In this document: one piece after another, positions 24,126 to 31,139 of the stretch | Position numbering within the stretch: the first letter of the stretch is position 1 | Layout: every line of letters starts with the position of its first letter | NCBI GenBank assembly: GCA_023413555.1 | Contig: JAEZPG010000062.1 | Coordinates: 1-33,507, forward strand | Source: Bacillota bacterium | GTDB lineage: Bacteria > Bacillota > Clostridia > Lachnospirales > Lachnospiraceae | Direction: 5' to 3' | Length of the DNA: 33,507 nt | Program-made: the position numbers and the translations under genes | Notes under the pieces: generated by a model | What the model was told of the DNA's origin: nothing | Database searches by the model: none | What the model saw: the letters and a program-made list of their open reading frames with translations, nothing else

Positions 24126-25406
24126 ATGGATAAGTTTTATACGTCAGTTCGTCTTGATCAGGACAAATGTATGGGGTGCATTAACTGTATTAAACGTTGT
24201 CCCACACAAGCGATTCGCGTACGTAACGGAAAAGCGGCCATCACAAGGGAATTCTGTATTGACTGTGGAGAGTGTATCCGCATATGCCCACATCATGCAA
24301 AGAAGGCCTATTATGACAGTATAGATGTCCTTAATAATTATGAGTATACGGTAGCCCTACCAGCCCCTTCCCTCTATGCACAATTCAATAATCTAGAAGA
24401 TGTTAACATTGTCTTGACCGCATTAAAGAAGATGGGCTTTAACGACGTGTATGAGGTAAGCGGAGCAGCAGAGTTAGTTTCTCAGATGTCCAGAAAATAT
24501 GTGGAAGAGCATAAGGAGCAGTGGCCAATCATCAGTACAGCCTGCCCTTCTGTAGTGAGGCTAATCCGTGTCAGATTTCCTAATCTAATAGAACATTTAC
24601 TCCCAATTTGTGCGCCGGTAGATCTGGCGGCTTCCTTAGCTAGAAAAAAGGCAATGGAAAAGACAGGTCTGCCAAAAGAAAAAATAGGTATCATCTTCAT
24701 TTCACCTTGTCCAGCAAAAGTAACAGCCATGTATTCACCTTTGGGTATAGAGAAAAGCGAGTTAGATGCTGTTCTTGCCATTAAAGAGGTCTATCCTTCA
24801 TTGGTTCACTACATGAAAGAAAGCATAGATGATGTAGAAGAACTCTCTATCTCTGGAAAGATTGGTATCTCCTGGGGCAGCTCAGGTGGAGAAGCCGGAG
24901 GGCTCCTAACAGACAGTTATCTGGCAGCAGATGGGATTGAAAATGTAATTCGTGTCTTAGAGGATATGGAGGATCAGAAATTCGGTAATCTGGAGTTTAT
25001 TGAACTGAATGCTTGTAATGGTGGCTGTGTAGGTGGTGTGCTTACGGTGGAAAATCCGTTTGTGGCAAAGGTGAAGCTAAAGAGACTTCGTAAATACATG
25101 CCAGTGGCCTGTGCAAGACTTAATACTCCAGCTCCTAAAAATGCCTTCTGGAGTACTGATGTTCAATATGAACCAGTATTTAAACTTGGGGAGAATGTAG
25201 AAGATAGTATAGCGAATGTTGCAAAGGTAGAGGAATTGGTTAAGAAATTCCCAGGCCTTGACTGTGGGTCCTGTGGTGCCCCTACCTGCCGTGCTTTGGC
25301 AGAAGATGTTGTTCGTGGTGTAGCCAAAGAGAAGGACTGTATCCACATTTTAAAAGAATACATACACCATCTATCCGATGAATTCAGTAAGTTAGATGAC
25401 CAATAG
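24126..25406 (+). CDS. Sensor-type [FeFe] hydrogenase-like protein with C-terminal Fe-S domain
   Basis: Protein of 426 residues. The N-terminal ferredoxin part has two [4Fe-4S] sites (C15, C18, C21, C25 and C44, C47, C50, C54). The H-cluster domain follows (about 85-370). All four H-cluster cysteines seem present: C140 in STACPSVV, C195 in SPCPAK, and C297 and C301 in NACNGGC. However, the motifs differ from catalytic enzymes: alanine replaces the proton-relay cysteine before C140, there is no tryptophan in L1, and GGQP is missing from L3. A C-terminal Fe-S domain has C380, C383, C388 and C405. These traits fit the putative sensory (group C/D, HydS-like) class, here without a PAS domain. It probably senses hydrogen or redox state and controls the divergent hnd operon. 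Direct enzyme activity should be low. Confidence 0.85.
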   Translation: MDKFYTSVRLDQDKCMGCINCIKRCPTQAIRVRNGKAAITREFCIDCGECIRICPHHAKKAYYDSIDVLNNYEYTVALPAPSLYAQFNNLEDVNIVLTALKKMGFNDVYEVSGAAELVSQMSRKYVEEHKEQWPIISTACPSVVRLIRVRFPNLIEHLLPICAPVDLAASLARKKAMEKTGLPKEKIGIIFISPCPAKVTAMYSPLGIEKSELDAVLAIKEVYPSLVHYMKESIDDVEELSISGKIGISWGSSGGEAGGLLTDSYLAADGIENVIRVLEDMEDQKFGNLEFIELNACNGGCVGGVLTVENPFVAKVKLKRLRKYMPVACARLNTPAPKNAFWSTDVQYEPVFKLGENVEDSIANVAKVEELVKKFPGLDCGSCGAPTCRALAEDVVRGVAKEKDCIHILKEYIHHLSDEFSKLDDQ

Positions 25407-25417
25407 GAGGAATTACC

Positions 25418-25753
25418 ATGACTGTATCAGAGCTTCTCAAACTAGATTTATTTAAGGTGATCAATGAAGAGGGAGATACTGAGAAAACCATTACAGGCCC
25501 ATATTGCTGTGATTTACTTAGCATTGCAATGAGTAAATCTCCGGCCGGAGCTGCATGGATAACCGTAATGGGCAACATCAATACACTGGCTGTGGCATCG
25601 TTGACAGAGGCGGCAGTAGTGATTCTGGCAGAGGGAATTGTCCTAAACGAGGTACTTATTACAAAGGCAAAGGAGCAAGGGATCATTGTTCTTGCAACCA
25701 ACCAGCCTATTTATGAGACCGCTCGCCAGATTGATGAGATTATACATGCATAA
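25418..25753 (+). CDS. DRTGG-domain protein, second copy
   Basis: Protein of 111 residues, a single DRTGG-like domain: MTVSELLKLDLFKVINEEGD, YCCDLLSIAMSKSPAGAAWI, then VMGNINTLAVASLTEAAVVI and KEQGIIVLATNQPIYETA. It is related in layout to the copy at 23298-23660 but strongly diverged. AGGAGG precedes the ATG 11 bases after the sensor hydrogenase stop. It overlaps the PHP gene by 8 bases, so the products are probably made in fixed ratio. Ligand and role unknown. The position between an Fe-S sensor and a PHP phosphoesterase suggests an adaptor or ligand-binding subunit. Confidence 0.8.
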   Translation: MTVSELLKLDLFKVINEEGDTEKTITGPYCCDLLSIAMSKSPAGAAWITVMGNINTLAVASLTEAAVVILAEGIVLNEVLITKAKEQGIIVLATNQPIYETARQIDEIIHA

Positions 25754-26468
25754 GTTAGCCTATGATTTGCATCTCCATTCCTGCCTCTCTCCTTGTGGAG
25801 ATGAGGATATGACCCCGGCTAATATCGTAGGAATGGCAGTGATAAAAGGTCTTGATCTCATTGCCGTGACAGACCATAACACTTGCCGTAATTGCCAGCC
25901 TGTTCTTCACTGGGCAGAGTATTATGGAATTCTTGCAGTGCCCGGCATGGAGTTGACCACAGAAGAAGAGGTCCATGTGGTCTGCCTTTTTCCTTCTTTG
26001 GAGAAAGCACTAGAGTTTGATTCTCTTGTATATAGTAAATTAAATCTATTTCCTAATAAGGAATCTATCTTTGGTCCGCAACTTCTGTGTGACGAAGAAG
26101 ACCAAGTCATTGGGCATGAGCCCAACCTGTTAATCCAAAGTACCAGAATCTCCTTTGATCAGGTGCAGCCTTTGGTAGAGCAGTATGGTGGTGTTATGAT
26201 ACCAGCTCATATTGACAAGAATAGTCATAGCCTTCTCTATAACCTTGGTTTTGTCCCAGTAGACAGCCGTTTTACTGCAGTAGAGATTAAGGAGGAAACT
26301 AAGGTAGAAGAGCTCAAAGAGCAGAATCCTTATTTAAAGGGATGCAGAATTCTTCATGATTCGGACGCACATTATCTCAAGGATATCCATGAACCAAAGT
26401 TCTATCTGGAGGTGGAGGAACGGACAGCGGCAGCAGTGGTGAAGGCATTAAAGGAGAATGTAATATAG
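25746..26468 (+). CDS. PHP-domain phosphoesterase-like protein
   Basis: Protein of 240 residues from the ATG at 25746, whose MHKLAYDLHLHSCLSPCGDE matches a normal PHP start. The open frame extends further upstream inside the DRTGG gene without support. Metal-binding motifs are DLHLHS, VTDHN, the central MELTTEEEVHVV, IPAHIDK and HDSDAHYL, so a tri-metal phosphoesterase is likely intact. Related proteins hydrolyse phosphate esters such as nucleoside 3',5'-bisphosphates or histidinol phosphate. The substrate here is unknown. It is the last gene of the sensor-hydrogenase operon and overlaps the DRTGG gene by 8 bases. It could remove or process a small signalling molecule, which is inference from context only. 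Confidence 0.85.
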   Translation: MHKLAYDLHLHSCLSPCGDEDMTPANIVGMAVIKGLDLIAVTDHNTCRNCQPVLHWAEYYGILAVPGMELTTEEEVHVVCLFPSLEKALEFDSLVYSKLNLFPNKESIFGPQLLCDEEDQVIGHEPNLLIQSTRISFDQVQPLVEQYGGVMIPAHIDKNSHSLLYNLGFVPVDSRFTAVEIKEETKVEELKEQNPYLKGCRILHDSDAHYLKDIHEPKFYLEVEERTAAAVVKALKENVI

Positions 26469-26518
26469 TATAATATCTCTCTAAGAAAGTATAAATGAAA
26501 ACAATACGTCAATAATGA

Positions 26519-26553
26519 AGAGGGTGCAGCAAATAGGATATGCTACACCCTCT
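26519..26553 (+). terminator. Hairpin after the sensor-hydrogenase operon
   Basis: AGAGGGTGCAGC (26519-26530) pairs with GCTACACCCTCT (26542-26553) with one mismatch and an 11-base loop. No clear T tract follows (AACTAGG), so it is a weak or non-canonical terminator. It lies about 50 bases after the PHP stop codon. The rest of the gap to 26715 shows nothing I recognise. Confidence 0.5.
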
Positions 26554-26715
26554 AACTAGGTAACCTAACATATGCCAAGTCCCTGTGATCCCCCATCAAA
26601 GATTACTTATCCTCATATAAAACTAGTTTTTACTTAGTTTCGCCATAAGATTAATAAGCGATATTACAACCTGCGTGAAGTTTCATATATAGCACTTCTA
26701 TTTCGACAAAGAAAT

Positions 26716-27978
26716 CTATACACCAAATTCTAGCACAAAGGTGGCACCTCCCGAAGGTGTATCCTCTATGGTCAACGTACCATTATGTAACTCCACCAAC
26801 TGCTTGGCGATACTTAATCCCAAACCAAAATGCTCCTTGTCTCGTCTGGCCTCGTCTACCCGGTAGAACCGCTCAAATACCTTTGCCTTTTCCTCGTCAG
26901 AGATTCCAAGGCCATGATCAATCACCTTCAGCTTTAGGTAGTTCTTCCAAATGCTTCCCTCTATGAAGATGGGTTTGTTGGCCGGGGAATAAGTGATGGC
27001 ATTGTCTATAAGTATAGACAGAATTTGCTTCATTCGCTCATAATCCCCCGTTATTTTAGGCATCTCTTCTTCCGGCAGATGCATCTCAATCTTAATTCCT
27101 TTGGTCGCAGCTACAGGTTGGAAAGCGTCGTAGATCTCCAATAGAAGGGAATCACAATCCATCACTTCCTTCTGACAAATGTAGTTCTGTGCATCCATAT
27201 TAGATAAGGCCAACAAATCAGATACCAAGCGACTCATTCTTACGCATTCATGCTCAATAGTACTGCGATACAAGGAGTCCTCCTCACTCTTGCAATGACT
27301 GTTATTGGCTCTTATTACAGTGAGAGGAGATCGAAGCTCATGGGAAGCAGCCGCAATAAATTGATTTTGCTGCTCCTGTGAATGTCGAACCGGAAGCAAA
27401 GCCTTAGCAATAAGAAAATGACTAAGCAGACAAATACTGACAAAACCGATAATGCAGATAGTAAAATAAAAAATCAGTTCAGGTGTGGTGATTAAAGGCG
27501 GTTTTTGTTGAAAAAGATACAGTCCACGATACCCATTCTCGTGATATAAAATGGCAGCAGAACCATAGAAAATTGTCCCGTCCCCACTGGTCACCGTATG
27601 CACGCCTATATTGCTTACCTTCGTAAACAAAGGAATAGTCGTTAAGGAAATGTCCTCTTTTGCAGCATATTTTTGTAGCTGTTTCATCAGTGTAAGATGC
27701 TTCTTGCCACTATATGTGGAAGGTAGATTGCCGTTGTCATCAATGATTACAATCAAGTGGTTTTCCTGTTGAATCGAAGAAAGCCAGGAGGAAGAAATAA
27801 CATCATCGGTTTGTAGCTTACTCATAATGGTATAAAACAGCGAATTGAAATTATTCTTGCTCTTGAGATCTACTTGTCTGATGTTATACAGAACCACGAA
27901 GACTAGAAGGAGTAAGAACAGGCAACTGGTAAATAACACAAAGATTCGATTTAATTTTTTATATAAGCTATTGATCAT
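26716..27978 (-). CDS. Membrane sensor histidine kinase
   Basis: Sensor kinase of 420 residues, partner of the response regulator at 27968-28654. Membrane segment about 12-32, extracellular domain about 33-166 with no recognised family, second membrane segment about 168-190, short linker without a clear HAMP, HisKA with phospho-acceptor H213 (AASHELRSPLTVI), and HATPase_c with ILIDNAITYSP, VIDHGLGI, the F-box-like ERFYRVDEARR, FGLGLSIAKQL and GGATFVLEF. It is similar in layout to CopS/BaeS-type kinases, though the signal is unknown. Its start overlaps the regulator by 11 bases. The divergent lipoprotein pair next door may provide the sensed ligand or be the regulated target. Confidence 0.95.
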   Translation of the reverse strand: MINSLYKKLNRIFVLFTSCLFLLLLVFVVLYNIRQVDLKSKNNFNSLFYTIMSKLQTDDVISSSWLSSIQQENHLIVIIDDNGNLPSTYSGKKHLTLMKQLQKYAAKEDISLTTIPLFTKVSNIGVHTVTSGDGTIFYGSAAILYHENGYRGLYLFQQKPPLITTPELIFYFTICIIGFVSICLLSHFLIAKALLPVRHSQEQQNQFIAAASHELRSPLTVIRANNSHCKSEEDSLYRSTIEHECVRMSRLVSDLLALSNMDAQNYICQKEVMDCDSLLLEIYDAFQPVAATKGIKIEMHLPEEEMPKITGDYERMKQILSILIDNAITYSPANKPIFIEGSIWKNYLKLKVIDHGLGISDEEKAKVFERFYRVDEARRDKEHFGLGLSIAKQLVELHNGTLTIEDTPSGGATFVLEFGV

Positions 27979-28654
27979 GGGATATCCTTTCCAGACGATA
28001 CCCCATCCCGTAAACCGTACTGATGACTATGGGTGCTTTAAGAGTTTTCAGACGTCGCCTAATAAAATAGATATAGTTATCCAAATTCCCATCGGTTATA
28101 TCAGCATCACTTCCCCAGACACGGGAGATGATTCGCTCTCGTCCTAATGTAATATTCGGATGGAGAAGAAAATACTCCATTAGATGAATCTCTTTTTTGG
28201 AAAGCGTCACTGCATTATTTTCAAAAGTAAGAAAGCCAGAAGCAAGATTTAAGGATACTCCAAAGGTGCAGCAGCTTCCTGCTGTCTGTGTCTCTCTTGG
28301 TCGCCTTAACAGGGCACGAGTCCTAGCTAACAGCTCCTTCATGTCAAATGGCTTAATCAAATAGTCGTCTGCACCTGCATCCAATCCTGTAATTTTATCA
28401 TTTAGACCGTCCATGGCAGTCACCATCAAAATAGGAGACTTTACACCCTTTTGTTGTAATTCCTTCATTACTTGGATCCCATTTTTGGAGGGAAGCATTC
28501 GATCCAATACTATCAAATCATAGGAATATGTAGTGGCAAAGGAGACAGCATCTGCGCCATTATCACATCCTTCTACAGTATAATCCTCTTCTCTTAGAGC
28601 CTCTATTATAATATCCATTACATTATGATCATCTTCTACCACAAGTATCTTCAT
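27968..28654 (-). CDS. OmpR-family response regulator
   Basis: Response regulator of 228 residues from the ATG at 28654; a TTG two codons earlier is less likely. The receiver domain has E8-D9-D10, phospho-acceptor D51 (LIVLDRMLPS), the TAMDG threonine and YLIKPF. The winged-helix output domain ends in FIRRRLKTL...STVYGMGYRLE. First gene of the pair, with a promoter just upstream (28685-28713), and overlapping the kinase by 11 bases. A direct repeat of TTTTAGA with 11-base spacing lies in the shared divergent region and is a candidate binding site, as OmpR-type proteins bind such repeats. Confidence 0.95.
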   Translation of the reverse strand: MKILVVEDDHNVMDIIIEALREEDYTVEGCDNGADAVSFATTYSYDLIVLDRMLPSKNGIQVMKELQQKGVKSPILMVTAMDGLNDKITGLDAGADDYLIKPFDMKELLARTRALLRRPRETQTAGSCCTFGVSLNLASGFLTFENNAVTLSKKEIHLMEYFLLHPNITLGRERIISRVWGSDADITDGNLDNYIYFIRRRLKTLKAPIVISTVYGMGYRLERISHDQ

Positions 28655-28684
28655 AAACAAATCTTTCCGTCCTTTTTTATTATC

Positions 28685-28713
28685 ATTGTAGCTATATCAT
28701 ATATAATTGTAAA
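28685..28713 (-). promoter_or_regulatory. Promoter of the second two-component operon
   Basis: Read on the minus strand: TTTACA (28713-28708), 17-base spacer, TACAAT (28690-28685). The predicted start is near 28678, about 24 bases before the regulator ATG. Confidence 0.6.
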
Positions 28714-28733
28714 GATATGTGTTATATTTCTAA

Positions 28734-28751
28734 TTTTAGATTTTTTTTAGA
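28734..28751 (+). promoter_or_regulatory. Candidate response-regulator binding repeat
   Basis: TTTTAGA occurs at 28734-28740 and again at 28745-28751, an 11-base period. It lies in the divergent region between the regulator gene and the first lipoprotein gene, upstream of both. One turn of the helix between half-sites is the spacing favoured by OmpR-family dimers. The surrounding sequence is T-rich, so chance is possible. Confidence 0.35.
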
Positions 28752-28799
28752 GATTCTATTGATAAGATAACGTTATAGGATGGAGAAGGAGGATTTTGT

Positions 28800-31118
28800 A
28801 TGCGAAAATGGGTCGCTATGTTGTTGAGTATTACATTAGTTTTTAGTATTTTTGGTTGCAGTTCTTCTGAGAAAGAGAAGGAAGTAGAAAAGGGTCGTTA
28901 TATGGAAAAAACCATAGAACTTCCCAAATTTGAAACCGAAGCTAATTTTTTTGGGACTACCTATGATAGTCTGGGGAGACTATGTTTTGCTGTTTCTACA
29001 AGAGCAACAATGAATAGTAAACTTACTACATATACACAGAAAGAGAATGGCTATGAAAAGAAGGAAATAACCAATCTTGATAAATACTTTAAGGACAGTT
29101 TCAACGTGCGTGGGGCAGTGCTTGATGAAAATGGCAAGTGGTATGTTAGTTTAAGTAGGAAGTACTATGTTGATAAGGGAGGAAAAGAGTATACAGAGGA
29201 TAGTATTATAGGGAAGAACAGGACCTATTCTATTGAAGAGTCTAAAAAAATCGACGATTATACCAAGGGTATGACAAAATATCTACAATACAAACTATGT
29301 TGTGATGGAAAAGATATTACACCATCTTCCTGGGTAGCTGGATCAATGGATGCATCAGGCGACGCTGATGGTATTACTAAGGTAGGAGTGAGTAAAGATG
29401 GAATAGTAGTATACGAGAATATAAGAGATGGCGCACTCATCAAATATGATCCCGATACCAAAAAGGAAGATAAAATAGTTTCGATTTCTTATGATCAGGG
29501 CTATCCATGGTATTTGACAGGGAACAACTTATATGTTGTGACTAAGGACAGTAACTCGGCTAAGGATAAAACTAAAATCGAGATATACGACTTGAATACG
29601 TTGACTTCTAAGTCCATAGATGCAGATGTGAGTATTAGTAAAGAAGCTCAAAGTAAGCTATATGTGGATAAAGAGGAAACCATTTATATAGTAAATAAAA
29701 AAGGGATATTCAAGCATCAAAAGAACGGGACACTTTGGGAAGAAATATTACAGGCAAATCAATTCTCAATTGCTGGATACAAGGAGACGTTGTCCGATGT
29801 GCTGGTTGATAAGGAGGGGAAGATCAGTGTTTTGACCTATAAGGAAAACTCAGGAAGATACAATTTGTATCAATATTATTTTGATGAGAATGCAGTTGCA
29901 AAACCTACGAAAAAGTTGACAGTTTATTCTTTATGGGAGAGTGGCACGATTCGCGAGGCAGTACGTAGATTCCAGCTAAAGAATCCAGACGTAATGATAG
30001 AATATACCGTAGCTGATCAGGATAGTACTGATAAAGCGCAAATTATTCAGAAGCTAAATACAGAGATTCTGGCTGGTAAGGCTGCAGATATCATCATTAC
30101 AGATGGTCTAAATCAGAAGTTCTACCAGGAAAAGGGCGTTCTAGAAGACCTGTCAGATGTGGTAGATAGCAGTAAGTTGCTTGGCTCAGTTGCTAAGAAT
30201 TATACGAAGAATGGAAAAATGTATGGAGTGCCTGTGAAAGTTTCAGTTCCAGTGGTAGTTTCTGAATATGATATGAAGGTGGCTTTAAGCTCAATGGAGA
30301 AGCTTGCTGAATTGTGTAAAGATAAGAAGAAGCCGGTATTTAATCATGAGACATCCTCGCAACTATTGGAAAAGTTATTGTATTCTTATGGTAATGAACT
30401 CTTCACTGAGGATGGCACTTTGGACAAGGGTAAGCTAAGTAGTTATTTGGAACAGGCACGAACAATTATAAATCACTCAGAGACAAAAGATTTTATGAAT
30501 ATCAATAATCGTGAACAGGTAGCATGCTGGGCTGACACTGTATATGCAGATGATGGTAAGTCCTATGTAAATATTCCTACTAAGATTCTCAATGGTAGTG
30601 CCCTTTTCCTACATGAAGCGTCCCCGGCAGATATATGTCTTTATGAGACCTATAGGCAGGATACAAAAGCGTATTATACCACCATCAACAATGGTTTTAT
30701 CAGTAGTGGAAGAGTGTCAATCAATGCAAATGGAAATATGAAAAAGGAAGCAAAAGAATTGGTAAAATATCTATTTACCGATGAGATGCAAGAGTTAGAT
30801 TGTGGAGACGGCTATCCTGTCACCAAAACTGCACTTTTAAAGTGGAAAAGCAGCTATAAGGCCATCAAAACAGTTGTAGCTGGCTTCGATCAAGACTCAA
30901 ATATACTTATGTATCCAGTACCGTCTCCGGATGACACAACAAGAAAGATAGCAATTGATATGGTAGAGCAGGCAAAGCAACCAATCTATCAGGATGTTAC
31001 CATTGTCAATTTGATTAAGAGCGAAAGTGATAAATATATCCATGGACAATCAGATCTTAATACAACGGTAAACACGATTATTCAGAAGGTGGATCGATAT
31101 CTTGAAGAACAAAAATAA
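28800..31118 (+). CDS. Lipoprotein with N-terminal propeller-like region and C-terminal solute-binding domain, copy 1
   Basis: Surface lipoprotein of 772 residues. A signal peptide with lipobox IFGC (lipidated C20) is followed by a charged stretch. The N-terminal half (about 35-375) has repeated YDSLGRLCFAVST / LDENGKWYVSLSR / VDKEETIYIVNKKG-type strands that suggest a beta-propeller, although I recognise no named family. From about 380 the sequence KKLTVYSLWESGTIREAVRR, ADIIITDGL, YGVPVKVSVPVVV and FISSGRVSINA follows family-1 extracellular solute-binding proteins. No permease or ATPase gene is adjacent. AGGAGG precedes the ATG. It is divergent from a two-component pair and 21 bases upstream of a close paralogue. 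A ligand-sensing or scavenging role is inferred. Confidence 0.85.
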   Translation: MRKWVAMLLSITLVFSIFGCSSSEKEKEVEKGRYMEKTIELPKFETEANFFGTTYDSLGRLCFAVSTRATMNSKLTTYTQKENGYEKKEITNLDKYFKDSFNVRGAVLDENGKWYVSLSRKYYVDKGGKEYTEDSIIGKNRTYSIEESKKIDDYTKGMTKYLQYKLCCDGKDITPSSWVAGSMDASGDADGITKVGVSKDGIVVYENIRDGALIKYDPDTKKEDKIVSISYDQGYPWYLTGNNLYVVTKDSNSAKDKTKIEIYDLNTLTSKSIDADVSISKEAQSKLYVDKEETIYIVNKKGIFKHQKNGTLWEEILQANQFSIAGYKETLSDVLVDKEGKISVLTYKENSGRYNLYQYYFDENAVAKPTKKLTVYSLWESGTIREAVRRFQLKNPDVMIEYTVADQDSTDKAQIIQKLNTEILAGKAADIIITDGLNQKFYQEKGVLEDLSDVVDSSKLLGSVAKNYTKNGKMYGVPVKVSVPVVVSEYDMKVALSSMEKLAELCKDKKKPVFNHETSSQLLEKLLYSYGNELFTEDGTLDKGKLSSYLEQARTIINHSETKDFMNINNREQVACWADTVYADDGKSYVNIPTKILNGSALFLHEASPADICLYETYRQDTKAYYTTINNGFISSGRVSINANGNMKKEAKELVKYLFTDEMQELDCGDGYPVTKTALLKWKSSYKAIKTVVAGFDQDSNILMYPVPSPDDTTRKIAIDMVEQAKQPIYQDVTIVNLIKSESDKYIHGQSDLNTTVNTIIQKVDRYLEEQK

Positions 31119-31120
31119 GT
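31051..31120 (+). repeat. 70-bp block identical to 33391-33460
   Basis: The last codons and stop of the first lipoprotein gene, starting CAGATCTTAATACAACGG, are identical over 70 bases to the end of the second gene. The offset is exactly 2340 bases, the same as the distance between the two start codons. The middle regions are visibly less similar. Confidence 0.95.
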
Positions 31121-31139
31121 TAAACAGGAGGATTTTGTT

